Assembly (NCBI GenBank): GCA_022825065.1
Contig: JAJDYR010000038.1
Location: 1 to 62,441, forward strand
Reading direction: 5' to 3'
DNA from: a bacterium
Lineage (GTDB): Bacteria; UBA8248
Length of the DNA: 62,441 bases
The notes below the pieces were generated by a model that worked only from the letters and a program-made list of their open reading frames with translations, searched no databases and was not told the DNA's origin. Both the position numbers and the translations under genes were made by a program. How positions within the stretch are numbered: position 1 is the first letter of the stretch; every line of letters begins with the position of its first letter. Positions 53,173-61,844 of the stretch are shown one piece after another.

Positions 53173-53990
53173 CAGCGCACCCGCTTCAGGCCGGTTCGGG
53201 TGAATTCGCTGTCTTTGAGGCTGGTGCGGAACTTGTAGTTGTTCCAGCGCAGCACGGTGCTCTTGCCCGTGAGGTGGTTCACCATGTTCATCTCTTGCGA
53301 CTGCCAGTACTTGCCCAGGTACTTCTTGTAATTCCCTAAAGTGAGCGTCTTCAGGTGCGAGTTCTTCCGGTCGAAGTATTGGACCTTCCAGGCGCGGAGT
53401 TCGCTCTTGTCCTGCCAGACGATCTGGCGCCGGTAGCCCGAGCGCTTGTTCGTCGGGAAGCGCTCGACGACCGTGCACGTCAGCTTGCCGCATGGCTCGT
53501 CGCGCAGGTAGCGGTAGGTGAATTTCTCTACCTCCTGGGTGCCCATGTCCTCATAGGCGAACTCGCTGCCCATGAACGAGCCCGACTGGTTCGACGAACT
53601 GATGCGCTTGACCCGCTTCAAGGCGGGCAGGTAAAGCCACTGGTCGTCGTTCTTGTTCTTGTGGGTGTGGACGAGCAGGGCGGTTCCTCTCACGTCGCGC
53701 GGACGGTCGAAGACGAACAGGCTCTTGTTGCCTCCCCCGTCCGTCTCGAGCACCTTCACGCGCAGCTGGCGCTTGCTCTCCTGGCCGTGCTTGTTGCGCA
53801 GCACCATGGACTGCTCGGCCGTGAAGTTTCCGAAGCCCTTGGCTTTCTCGCGGGTATCGCGCGCGATTTGAAGCCCTTTCTCCTCGGGCGTCGCGCCCTC
53901 TGCGTGAGGCGGCGCAAGCGGATGAACCAGAACGCAGGCGCAGATCGCGAAAAGCAGGAGAGTCGTGCGGACGAGATGAGCGTGCATCAT
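53172..53990 (-). CDS. LolA-like outer-membrane lipoprotein-sorting protein
   Basis: 272-residue periplasmic protein of the LolA-like (PF17131-type) family. Signal peptide 'TTLLLFAICACVLVHPLA'. Conserved body: 'KGFGNFTAEQSMVLRNKHG', 'SLFVFDRPRDVRGTALLVHT', 'DDQWLYLPALKRVKRISSS' and 'GSFMGSEFAYEDM'. Such proteins are typically found beside MMPL/RND pumps and outer-membrane barrels and are thought to carry lipids or lipoproteins across the periplasm. ATG has GGAGGATAAA directly upstream. First gene of the two-gene unit with the barrel gene. Confidence 0.85.
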   Translation of the reverse strand: MMHAHLVRTTLLLFAICACVLVHPLAPPHAEGATPEEKGLQIARDTREKAKGFGNFTAEQSMVLRNKHGQESKRQLRVKVLETDGGGNKSLFVFDRPRDVRGTALLVHTHKNKNDDQWLYLPALKRVKRISSSNQSGSFMGSEFAYEDMGTQEVEKFTYRYLRDEPCGKLTCTVVERFPTNKRSGYRRQIVWQDKSELRAWKVQYFDRKNSHLKTLTLGNYKKYLGKYWQSQEMNMVNHLTGKSTVLRWNNYKFRTSLKDSEFTRTGLKRVR

Positions 53991-54610
53991 TTTATCCTCC
54001 GGTCGATGGCCGTCAGCAGAGTCGGCGGAAGCAGAAAATCGGCCATGAGCGTGATAACAAGTTATCCCGAGCTGGAGACCGAGCGCCCTGTGACTCGCCG
54101 GTCCCGGCGCGGCGAAAGCCAAGAGACCCGGGGCGAAGACGGCCGTTGTCGCACATAACGCATGACCTGTGATGCGAAAAAAGCAGCGAACGGCCTCGGG
54201 CGGCGCAAGCGCTTCTTTCCGGGCGTCCTTCGCGATGGCCGGAGCGCGTCATTGCGGGAGTTCATATAACTGCTCCCGTGAAAATGAAGTGTATCCATGT
54301 AGAATTAGCCGGTCAACATAAAAGCCCCGACGCCCTCGCCTCCCTGTTTTCAGGTCCAGCCGAGCGGATTCGCCGGCGCACCGCACAGGCCCATGCGAAT
54401 CGTCCGCCATCACGTATTTGCAGCCCTTGTCGATATCACCACCGAAGCGTGCTTGACGCCTTCGGGCGCCGGACCTTAGGGTGGTCCATGGCTCCTTCTT
54501 CGGGCTGGACTGACGCCCGGGGCGCTGAACATGGCGTCGGGACGGCGCCGCATGTTAGAAGGTTTTCATAGTCGGTGAAAATGGCTTGATGTATCTAAAA
54601 GGATAAGAAT
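53991..54610. other. 620-bp intergenic region without recognised gene
   Basis: Divergent gap between the LolA-like gene and the second Gfo/Idh/MocA gene. Several short open frames exist on both strands but none has a ribosome-binding site, compositional support or a recognisable product. No repeats of the families seen elsewhere were noticed here. Confidence 0.5.
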
Positions 54611-55699
54611 GTGAAACAGATCGGATTGGGAATCGTGGGTTCGGGACGCATGGGGAGGCTCCGCGCGCATCTGGCGTCGGGCTCTCCCGAAGTCAAGTTT
54701 CTGGCGCTCTCGGACAGGGACCCGGCGAGGGCGAAACTCATCGCGGAGGAGACGCAGGCCGATTTCCACACGGGCGATAATGAAGAAGTGCTCGCGCATC
54801 CCGACGTGGACGCCGTCATCGTATCGACGCCCGAGTTCGATCACGCCGACGCCGTCTGCCGGGCGCTGGAACTCGGGAAACCCGTGCTTTGCGAGAAGCC
54901 GATATCCCTCTCTCTGGAGGATGCGGACAGGATTCTCGCGGCGTATGAGAAATCGAACACCGAGCTCTTCATCGGCTACACGCAGCGCCAGAGGCGCCGT
55001 TTCCTGAACGCCAAGGAGCAGATTCAGCGGGGCCGCCTGGGGCATCTGCAGACCGCGCGCGCCACGCTCTACAACGTCACCACCAACGGGGCGGAGATTT
55101 ACAAGCGCGCCGCCCACGCCGGCCCCGTCACCGACACGCTCACCTACATGGTGGACATCTGCCTCTGGTATTTCGAGGGTAGAAAACCCAGGCGCGTCTA
55201 CGCCCAGGGGGGCAGCAAGGTGTTCCCGCATCACCCGATGGGCTGCGGGGACTGGGCGTGGGCGATCCTCACCTTCGAGGACGGCGGCACCGTGAACTTC
55301 GGCTGCTCGTGGATTCTGCCCGACAACTGGCCGGCGAACATCACCTCCATCGACCTCGAAGTCATGGGCACCGAGGGGGCCATCGCGATTGACGATTCGC
55401 ACAAGAACGCCGTCATGGCGACGAACAAGGGCGTGCCCTCGCCGTATGTGGACGGCATGTCGTCTGATGTCGTTTTCCTCGAATCCATGATGGCGGGCGA
55501 CTGGCTGGTGGGCGATTTCTGGGGGCCGATGCGCGATGAGACGAGGCTTTTTCTCGAAAGAGTGACGATGGGCCGGAGCGTCTCCCTCGCGCTGCCTCAT
55601 CACGCGCGCACGGTGCTCGAGGTGACGCTGGCGATCGAGCACAGCGCCAAGGAAAACCGGCCCATCGATTTTCCGCTCACGAACGCCTATTCCCATTAA
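54611..55699 (+). CDS. Gfo/Idh/MocA family oxidoreductase (copy 2)
   Basis: 362-residue paralogue of the protein at 40.0 kb. Rossmann 'GLGIVGSGRMGRLRAHLA', catalytic-Lys motif 'EKPISLSLEDADRI' and 'FIGYTQRQRRRFLNA'. GTG start with AAAAGGA upstream. A probable STAS-like gene follows after 12 bp. The two paralogues flank the sterol-type locus, which may be coincidence or a sign that the locus entered between them. Confidence 0.9.
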   Translation: MKQIGLGIVGSGRMGRLRAHLASGSPEVKFLALSDRDPARAKLIAEETQADFHTGDNEEVLAHPDVDAVIVSTPEFDHADAVCRALELGKPVLCEKPISLSLEDADRILAAYEKSNTELFIGYTQRQRRRFLNAKEQIQRGRLGHLQTARATLYNVTTNGAEIYKRAAHAGPVTDTLTYMVDICLWYFEGRKPRRVYAQGGSKVFPHHPMGCGDWAWAILTFEDGGTVNFGCSWILPDNWPANITSIDLEVMGTEGAIAIDDSHKNAVMATNKGVPSPYVDGMSSDVVFLESMMAGDWLVGDFWGPMRDETRLFLERVTMGRSVSLALPHHARTVLEVTLAIEHSAKENRPIDFPLTNAYSH

Positions 55700-55711
55700 G
55701 TCCCATTCGCG

Positions 55712-56083
55712 GTGAACTCCGGGCAGAGAGTTCTGCTTTCGCATCCTCAGTATGAACTCGGAAAATCCGCCTCGGGCGATTGTTTCATCCTCGCAGGCGA
55801 TCTCGATGCCGAAGGAGCGGCCCGCGTCCTGGAGACGATGGAAGGTCAAGCCTTGGACGCAGACCTCGCGAGCCTCGATCTGGAGGAACTGGAGCTTTTG
55901 GATGGCGCCGCCGTCGCCCGGATGGTGGACCTCATCCGCCACCTTCTGAGCGCTTCCAGCCGGGTCGAAGTATCAAAATCTCCGCAGTCTCTGGCGCACA
56001 CCCTCTATAGGGTGGGAATGCTGGAGGGCGATTCGCGGCTCGAACTCATCGCTCCGAGGCAGGAAGAGGGAACGACCAACTGA
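55712..56083 (+). CDS. STAS-like (anti-sigma factor antagonist fold) protein
   Basis: 123-residue small protein. 'DCFILAGDLDAEGAARVLE' followed by 'LASLDLEELELLDGAAVARMVDLI' is the strand-helix pattern of STAS domains, where the residue after the 'LD' strand is the usual phosphorylated Ser; here the segment reads 'ELLDGAAVARM', with Gly-Ala, so phosphorylation control looks absent. GTG start 12 bp after the oxidoreductase gene, no good ribosome-binding site. Assignment moderate. Confidence 0.6.
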   Translation: MNSGQRVLLSHPQYELGKSASGDCFILAGDLDAEGAARVLETMEGQALDADLASLDLEELELLDGAAVARMVDLIRHLLSASSRVEVSKSPQSLAHTLYRVGMLEGDSRLELIAPRQEEGTTN

Positions 56084-56172
56084 GGCGAGGCCGATGGGAT
56101 TGTTGAAAAAGCCGATGAAGGAGGAATTGTTACGGCCGGGGAGGGAGCGATTTCTCGGTTTGGATTTTGCTC

Positions 56173-56309
56173 GTCATTCCGGCGAAAGCCGGAATCCATT
56201 TGCGGATGCGAGTGAATGCACAGCGGTGTTTCATTTCCCCGCCGATGCGCGGGAACCCGGGCGAAAGGCAAAAGGCGTAAAAATGGATTCCGGCTTTCGC
56301 CGGAATGAC
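56173..56309. repeat. inverted pair of 28-bp palindromic repeats
   Basis: Units at 56173-56200 and, inverted, 56282-56309, enclosing ~80 bp. A GTTGAAAAAG motif at 56099 precedes them. The 56084-56412 gap has no gene. Confidence 0.88.
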
Positions 56310-56412
56310 GGTGAACGCTCTCGATTACGGGGCAACAATCCCTTGGAGAGAGCTTTTCAACGGGCCCCGATGCGCGCCCTTAAACCATGATTCTTGATTT
56401 CCGGAGCCATCC

Positions 56413-57297
56413 ATGAGTCCGATATCCCCCGATGACCCCTATGAGAGAAAGCGCGTCCGCGTGCTGGGCGCCGAGATGGCGTATGTCGAGGCGGGGGAAG
56501 GCGCGCCCATCGTCCTTCTGCACGGCAATCCGGCGACTTCCTATCTCTGGCGGAACGTGATCCCCCATCTCGAAGGCCTGGGGCGGTGCTTAGCACCCGA
56601 CCTCATGAACAGCGGCGAGTCGGAGGACATTCCCGGCGGCGGCTTGCGCTACCGGGATCACATCCCCTACATGGACGCCTGGTTCGAGGCAGTCGGAGCG
56701 ACCAGAGATGCCTTTTTCGTACTCCACGACTGGGGCGCTGCGCTGGGCTTCAACCGCGTCTCCCGATATCCCGAGCAGGTGGTCGGCCTCGCCTATATGG
56801 AGTCCATGGTGCGCCCGCGCCTCTGGACGGACATGTCCGAAGACAGGGTCGCGCAGTTCCAGACGCTGCGCGGCGAGGCGGGTCTCAAGATGGTGATGGA
56901 GGATAATTTCTTCATCGAGACCATGCTGTTCGAACGAGGGATCGTGCGCGATCTGAGCGAGGCGGAAAAAGAGGCTTATCGAGCACCCACCCGGGACCCC
57001 CAGAAAAGAAGGCAGACCCACCAGTGGGCGTGCGAGATTCCCTTCGAGGGCGAGCCGGCGGACAACTACGAGATCGTGAAGCGTTACAGCGATTATCTTT
57101 GCACGAGCGGGGATCTCCCAAAGCTGTTCATCAACTGCGAGTACGGCCACGCCTTGGCGGGGGCTGCGCGCGCGTTCTGCCGAGGGTGGCCGAACCAGGA
57201 GGAAATCACCATCCCGACGCGCCACTACGGCCAGGAGGACTGTCCCGATGAGATCGGCCGCGCCGTGGCGGCGTTTATCCGCAAGTTGCGGGGCTGA
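56413..57297 (+). CDS. haloalkane dehalogenase-like alpha/beta hydrolase
   Basis: 294-residue alpha/beta hydrolase of the haloalkane dehalogenase subfamily II pattern. 'LLHGNPATSYLWRNVIPHL' (halide-binding Asn39), nucleophile 'LHDWGAALGF' (Asp106, Trp107), acid in 'INCEYGHAL' (Glu~243) and base in 'RHYGQEDCPDEIG' (His~271) are all present in the expected places. It would replace halogen by hydroxyl on alkyl halides. The cap segment differs from known enzymes ('DLMNSGESEDIPGG'), so the substrate is open; related luciferase-type members share this triad. CGGAG precedes the ATG. Confidence 0.85.
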   Translation: MSPISPDDPYERKRVRVLGAEMAYVEAGEGAPIVLLHGNPATSYLWRNVIPHLEGLGRCLAPDLMNSGESEDIPGGGLRYRDHIPYMDAWFEAVGATRDAFFVLHDWGAALGFNRVSRYPEQVVGLAYMESMVRPRLWTDMSEDRVAQFQTLRGEAGLKMVMEDNFFIETMLFERGIVRDLSEAEKEAYRAPTRDPQKRRQTHQWACEIPFEGEPADNYEIVKRYSDYLCTSGDLPKLFINCEYGHALAGAARAFCRGWPNQEEITIPTRHYGQEDCPDEIGRAVAAFIRKLRG

Positions 57298-57353
57298 CTC
57301 AAGAGTTCATCTTCCAAGTTCAGGCGAGAGTCCTGAAACGCAAGGAGCATGAA

Positions 57354-57734
57354 ATGCCCATTTATCGATTCGAAGATTTGAAGGATGTGCGGCAGAACCC
57401 CGGCCTTTCCTCGGGTCACGGGGAGAGCATCAAGGGGGAGCGGATGTATTTCTGCCACCGCATCTGGGAGGCGGGCACGGAGGCGAAGCCGCACTACCAC
57501 GCCTGCGAGCAGTTCATCTACATCATGCGCGGCAGGCAGAAGTTCACGATGGGTGGCGAGGAGTACGAGCTGGGTCCCGGCGACGTCATCCACATACCGG
57601 CGAACGAGGTCCATGCGGCGGAGATGATCGAAGAGGTCGAGGCCATCTACGTCAAGGACACCACCTGGAGCCTGAAGGGCGTCGCCGCCGGCGAGGCCGC
57701 CCCCGACGCGCCGCCGCCCGATGATCCGTTTTAG
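57354..57734 (+). CDS. cupin domain protein
   Basis: 126-residue single-domain cupin. Motif 1 'AKPHYHACEQFIYIMRG' provides two His and Glu metal ligands; motif 2 'PGDVIHIPANEVHAAE' provides the third His. Tail is Pro/Ala/Asp-rich. ATG preceded by AAGGAG. Follows the dehalogenase-like gene by 56 bp on the same strand. Function not assignable. Confidence 0.85.
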   Translation: MPIYRFEDLKDVRQNPGLSSGHGESIKGERMYFCHRIWEAGTEAKPHYHACEQFIYIMRGRQKFTMGGEEYELGPGDVIHIPANEVHAAEMIEEVEAIYVKDTTWSLKGVAAGEAAPDAPPPDDPF

Positions 57735-57760
57735 GTGAGGGGATAAAAGGCGAGAGGGTG

Positions 57761-58045
57761 TCAGGCATCTTGCGCCAGGAACTTAGCCCCCGGCATGACT
57801 TCCTCGATGGATTTGCCGGTGAGTTCCAGGTAGAGGGCGTCCGCGCAAAGCTCGGCATCCTCATCCCAGGCGATGGCCCTGTGGGGAGCGATGCGGACTT
57901 TCTCGAAACAGCCCGGTTTGCTCCAGGCTTTGAATACGCCGCGTCCGACGAGAGTGGAGAGGTCGATCTCGCCTTCCAGGCCATCGGAATACTGAATCCA
58001 AATCCGGTATCCTGATCGCGGCTCCACGTAAACAGGCTGAATCAT
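57761..58045 (-). CDS. DUF2442 family protein
   Basis: 94-residue protein with the DUF2442 pattern: 'GYRIWIQYSDGLEGEIDLSTL', 'GRGVFKAWSKPGCFEKVRIA' and 'AELCADALYLELTGKS'. Members are often found beside DUF4160 genes in toxin-antitoxin-like pairs, but no partner is present here. ATG start with ATGGAGGAG upstream. Confidence 0.75.
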   Translation of the reverse strand: MIQPVYVEPRSGYRIWIQYSDGLEGEIDLSTLVGRGVFKAWSKPGCFEKVRIAPHRAIAWDEDAELCADALYLELTGKSIEEVMPGAKFLAQDA

Positions 58046-58131
58046 CGCTACTCCTCCATGTTTTCTCCATGAGAAAGTAGGAGCCGTTCGCGAACGGCCC
58101 CTACAGGTCGCGACCTGTCCGTACAGACGTT

Positions 58132-58548
58132 CTACACCGTGCCGTAAAGCTCCTCCGCCTTGGCGTCGAGGTGCTTGATGATGTCCTGAAGATCGTCGGG
58201 GTAGTGGTGGTCCGCCCCCAGGTCCGGGTCTTCGGCGGGGGATTTGGCAACGAACATCACCGCCTTTTCGGTGAGCGTCCTGCCGCCGTGGAGCGTTCCC
58301 CGGGGGATGTGGACGATGTCGCCGGGGCCGATGATGCGCTCCTCATCGCCCAGGCGCATGTAGCGCTTGCCCTCGATGATGTAGATGTATTGCTCCTCGT
58401 TGTTATGCCAGTGGGGTTTCGAGCCCGTGCCCCTGCGGTAGGTGACCACGCCCGCCTTCATGAACTCTCCCGCCAGGGGTTTGTACTCGCCCGGGTTTCC
58501 CGTGCGGAGCTTTACGTTCTCGATGGCCTCGGTGCTGTAAAAAGGCAT
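58132..58548 (-). CDS. cupin domain protein
   Basis: 138-residue cupin. Motif 1 'GSKPHWHNNEEQYIYIIEGK' gives two His plus Glu; motif 2 'GPGDIVHIPRGTLHGGR' the third His. ATG with GGAGGTC upstream; the long open frame extending beyond it is antisense to the next hydrolase gene and is not coding. Related in layout to the cupin at 57.35 kb but on the other strand. Confidence 0.85.
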   Translation of the reverse strand: MPFYSTEAIENVKLRTGNPGEYKPLAGEFMKAGVVTYRRGTGSKPHWHNNEEQYIYIIEGKRYMRLGDEERIIGPGDIVHIPRGTLHGGRTLTEKAVMFVAKSPAEDPDLGADHHYPDDLQDIIKHLDAKAEELYGTV

Positions 58549-58686
58549 GAATGACCTCCAGGTTGATGGATTGCTGAAAGGAGCGGGCGAATCATAACCC
58601 GATTCCAAGATGGGGATCATCTCGCGTATACTTGCGCCGTCTTCAATCAGAGCGGTTCCACATATCGACACCGAAGGAGAGTGCGC

Positions 58687-59865
58687 ATGGTCGTCAACGC
58701 GGTACGCAAGGTTCCATGGTTCACCTACTTTCCCGATAACTATCGCTGGTCGTTCATCACTTCGATGGGCCTGATGCGCGTGGCGGGCGGCGGAGCGGAT
58801 ACCTCGGAGATTTTCGAGGTCTGCAGGAATCTCGATAAAGACGTCGGCAACGACGAACTCTGGTTCGATGAGTGGAAGCGCATGGGCGACCGCATACGCG
58901 CGATGGGCGTGGCGGCGCAGCGCCGCGGCAAGAACCTGACGGCGGCGGGCCATTTCTGCCGCTCCGCCACCTATCACCAGATGGCCGATCGCTTCCGCTT
59001 CCCGAAGGACAAGGAATCCCAAGGCGTCTACCGCAAATCCATCGACAGCTTCAAGCGCTACGTCAGCCTGAACGACAGTCCCAGGGCGGAGACTGTCGAG
59101 ATTCCCTACGAGGGGGGCAAGTCGCTGCCCGGCTATTTCGTCCACGCCGAGAACACGCGCAAATCGAAACCCCCCGTGGTCGTGCTCTATTCGGGTTTCG
59201 ACGGCACGAAGGAATCGCCCATGATCATCTCCGCAGGCGAACTCGCCCGGCGCGGCATGAGCGTGGTGGTGGTCGACAGCCCCGGCGTGGGCGAGGCCAT
59301 CCGCTTCCGGAAGATTTATCTCAGGCACGACTACGAGGTGGCGGGCTCGGCGGTTCTCGACTGGCTGGAGAAGCGAAAAGACGTGAACGCGAAGCGCGCC
59401 GGCATCATGGCGTCGAGCCTGGGGGGATACTACGCGCCCAGGACCGCGAGCATGGAGCGCCGCTTCAAGGCCTGTCTCGCACATGGCGCAATCTGGGACT
59501 ACCACGCGATATGGAAGAAGCGCATCGAGGCCGCGTTCAGGATTCAGCTCCCCTCGCCTGGGAACCACCTGGCGTGGAGCTTCAACGTCAAGACGGCGGA
59601 AGAGGGCCTGCAAAAGCTCGAAGGCTTCCGCCTGGACGGCGTGGTGCAGAAGATGAAGTGTCCCTTCCTGCTGGTGCACGGGGAGGACGATCAGCAAATC
59701 CCGCTGGCGGATGCGAAATCGCTCTACAAAGCGGCGGGCTCGAAGGACAAGACCATGCGGGTCTACAAGGGAACCGACGGCGGCTCCCAGCATTGCCACA
59801 TGGATTACATCGCGCCCGTCGTGGGCTTCATGGCGGACTGGATGGCCGAGAAACTGGGCGCATAA
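58687..59865 (+). CDS. alpha/beta hydrolase, FrsA/dihydropseudooxynicotine hydrolase-like
   Basis: 392-residue hydrolase with a long helical N-terminal domain (~1-130) and a C-terminal alpha/beta fold. 'PPVVVLYSGFDGTKES' is the oxyanion strand, nucleophile elbow 'IMASSLGGYYAPR', acid in 'VHGEDDQQIP', base in 'GGSQHCHMDYI'. The N-terminal lid plus DUF1100-type core resembles C-C bond or ester hydrolases such as 2,6-dihydropseudooxynicotine hydrolase. ATG chosen for AAGGAG at seven bases. Confidence 0.8.
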   Translation: MVVNAVRKVPWFTYFPDNYRWSFITSMGLMRVAGGGADTSEIFEVCRNLDKDVGNDELWFDEWKRMGDRIRAMGVAAQRRGKNLTAAGHFCRSATYHQMADRFRFPKDKESQGVYRKSIDSFKRYVSLNDSPRAETVEIPYEGGKSLPGYFVHAENTRKSKPPVVVLYSGFDGTKESPMIISAGELARRGMSVVVVDSPGVGEAIRFRKIYLRHDYEVAGSAVLDWLEKRKDVNAKRAGIMASSLGGYYAPRTASMERRFKACLAHGAIWDYHAIWKKRIEAAFRIQLPSPGNHLAWSFNVKTAEEGLQKLEGFRLDGVVQKMKCPFLLVHGEDDQQIPLADAKSLYKAAGSKDKTMRVYKGTDGGSQHCHMDYIAPVVGFMADWMAEKLGA

Positions 59866-59884
59866 GATCCGATAGGAGCTTCAG

Positions 59885-60700
59885 GTGGCGACGCTGGAAA
59901 TCGAGAGCCGGGGAAAGCTGGAGATATATTACGAGGAAGAGGGCGCGGGCGAACCCCTGGTGATGGTGGGCGGCCTCACGGCCACGGTGGAGGTCTGGGG
60001 CAAGCTGCGGGGGCTTCTCGCGGCGGAATACCGCCTCATCATGCCGGACAACCGGGGGACGGGCCGGACGAAGGCGTATGACGACGATGGCGACCGCGCG
60101 CCTGAGCGCATGGCGGAAGACCTCCTGGGGCTGGTGGATGGACTCGGGCTGGACACGTTTCATCTGATGGGCGGCTCCTACGGCGGGACGATTGCGCTGT
60201 CATTCGCGGTGAAACACCCCCAAAGACTCAAGAGCCTCATCGTCGCGTGCTCTCATTTCGGAGGAGCGGATAAGGTTGCGTCCGCACCGGGCGTACGCGA
60301 GACGCGCGCGCGAGGCGGCGCGCCCGATGCCACGGAAGAAGAGCGCAGGGCGGCCCTGGAGACGCTCTTCCATCCCGAGACGATAGACGAAAGGCCCGGG
60401 GTGGTCGCCTTTTACGACGGCTTCAAGCGCCGCTTTCCCATCAGCAAGGAGGAGATCGAACGGCGCAACGAGGGAATGGCGGCGTTCGACGTATCAGAAG
60501 ATGTCAGAACTTTAGACGTCCCCACGCTCGTCATCTCGGGCGCGGCGGACGTTCTCGTGCCGACGGAGAATTCGAGACTCATGGCCGGGCGGATTCCGGG
60601 GGCGGAGCTTGTAATCGTCGAGAACACGGGCCATCACTTCTATTCCGAACGCCCCGAAGCCGCCGCTCAGGCGATTCTGGCGTTTCTGTCGAGGCATTGA
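59885..60700 (+). CDS. alpha/beta hydrolase
   Basis: 271-residue alpha/beta hydrolase. Nucleophile elbow 'LMGGSYGGTIALSFA' (Ser), acid in 'VISGAADVLVPTENS', base in 'VENTGHHFYSERPE'. 'MPDNRGTGRTK' is the usual loop after strand 4. Similar to lactonases/esterases such as 3-oxoadipate enol-lactonase, but no decisive residue. GTG start, 19 bp after the previous hydrolase; its stop overlaps or abuts the next gene. Confidence 0.82.
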   Translation: MATLEIESRGKLEIYYEEEGAGEPLVMVGGLTATVEVWGKLRGLLAAEYRLIMPDNRGTGRTKAYDDDGDRAPERMAEDLLGLVDGLGLDTFHLMGGSYGGTIALSFAVKHPQRLKSLIVACSHFGGADKVASAPGVRETRARGGAPDATEEERRAALETLFHPETIDERPGVVAFYDGFKRRFPISKEEIERRNEGMAAFDVSEDVRTLDVPTLVISGAADVLVPTENSRLMAGRIPGAELVIVENTGHHFYSERPEAAAQAILAFLSRH

Positions 60701-60705
60701 GCCAC

Positions 60706-61533
60706 ATGAACATACCCGCTTTCGAGACGCTCCTGTTCGAAGTGTGCGGGCACGTCGCGCTCGTGAGCCTGAACCGCCCCGAGCGGCTGAACGCCATGAA
60801 CCGCGCCATGCTCCGCGAGTTGAACGAGGCGTGCGATTTCATCGAGGCGGAAGATTCCATATTCGTCGCCGTTCTCACGGGGGAGGGCAAGTCTTTTTCC
60901 TCAGGTTTCGACTTGAAAGAGCAGGCCGAGAACACGCCGGTCGGCTACGCCGAGTGGCGGCGCGCGCTCCGGCAGGATTTCGACGCCGTCATGCGCTTCT
61001 GGAATCTCTCGAAACCCACCATAGCCGCCGTTCGCGGACACGCCCTGGCGGGAGGCTGCGAGCTGGCCTTGGCGTGCGACATCACCGTGGCGGCGGAAAA
61101 TGCGGTGTTCGGCGAGCCCGAACTCAAATTCGGCGCGGGGATCGTCGTCATGCTCCTGCCCTGGCTCACGAACCCCAAGCTGGCGAAGGAGATCATCCTG
61201 ACGGGCGAAGACGGGGTTCCGGCGGCTGAGGCCCATCGCATGGGTCTCGTGAACCGCGTGGTTCCCGAAACCGATGTGCTCGATACCGCCATGTCCATAG
61301 CGGAAAAAATGACGCCGATGGATCAGAGCCTGCTGCGGGCGACCAAGCTGGCGCTCAACCGCGCGTACGACATCATGGGGATGGGCCGCGCGCTCGAAGA
61401 TGCGCTCGACCTGGACCTCATGATCGAGGGCAGGGGAACGGAAGACAAGGCCCGCTTCCTGGAGATCGCGCGGAACGAGGGCCTTCGCGCCGCCGTGGCC
61501 TGGCGCGACGCGAGATTCGAGGATTCGGAATAG
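60706..61533 (+). CDS. enoyl-CoA hydratase/isomerase family protein
   Basis: 275-residue crotonase-fold enzyme. 'FSSGFDLKEQ' and 'GHALAGGCELALACDI' form the two oxyanion-hole segments; 'FGEPELKFGAG' holds the Glu-containing catalytic region, and 'AHRMGLVNRVVPE' is the conserved helix. Would act on an acyl-CoA in fatty-acid-like or aromatic breakdown. ATG 60706 preferred; a TTG at 60697 overlapping the previous stop is an alternative. Likely cotranscribed with the two hydrolases. Confidence 0.88.
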   Translation: MNIPAFETLLFEVCGHVALVSLNRPERLNAMNRAMLRELNEACDFIEAEDSIFVAVLTGEGKSFSSGFDLKEQAENTPVGYAEWRRALRQDFDAVMRFWNLSKPTIAAVRGHALAGGCELALACDITVAAENAVFGEPELKFGAGIVVMLLPWLTNPKLAKEIILTGEDGVPAAEAHRMGLVNRVVPETDVLDTAMSIAEKMTPMDQSLLRATKLALNRAYDIMGMGRALEDALDLDLMIEGRGTEDKARFLEIARNEGLRAAVAWRDARFEDSE

Positions 61534-61844
61534 ATACTCTCGTCGGAATCCAGAAGCGAGTATGATGCAGAGTTGAGCCGGGCAATAAACCTACGCAGTC
61601 GAGCAGAGGAGCCATTCTCTCAAAAAAAGCCACCAAGGTCCGCGTCGTCAAACATCATTGAGAGAGGCGTGGTGGCTATGTTGAATCCAATATACGCATT
61701 GAGTCGTAATGATATCAAGCGGAATCAAAATTATAGTTTGTGCTATATCTGGTCGGATTTGATGAAGAAGTTGTCTGGACTGCGTGTTCGTTATAAATAG
61801 CTACTTTGTTTGGTCTTTTTTATTCCCAAGGAGGAAGTTCGCAG
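61534..61844. other. AT-rich 310-bp intergenic region
   Basis: Noticeably lower GC than its neighbours. A 75-codon open frame (61573-61800, plus strand) has no ribosome-binding site and no recognisable product; I leave it unannotated. May hold the nitroreductase promoter. Confidence 0.45.
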
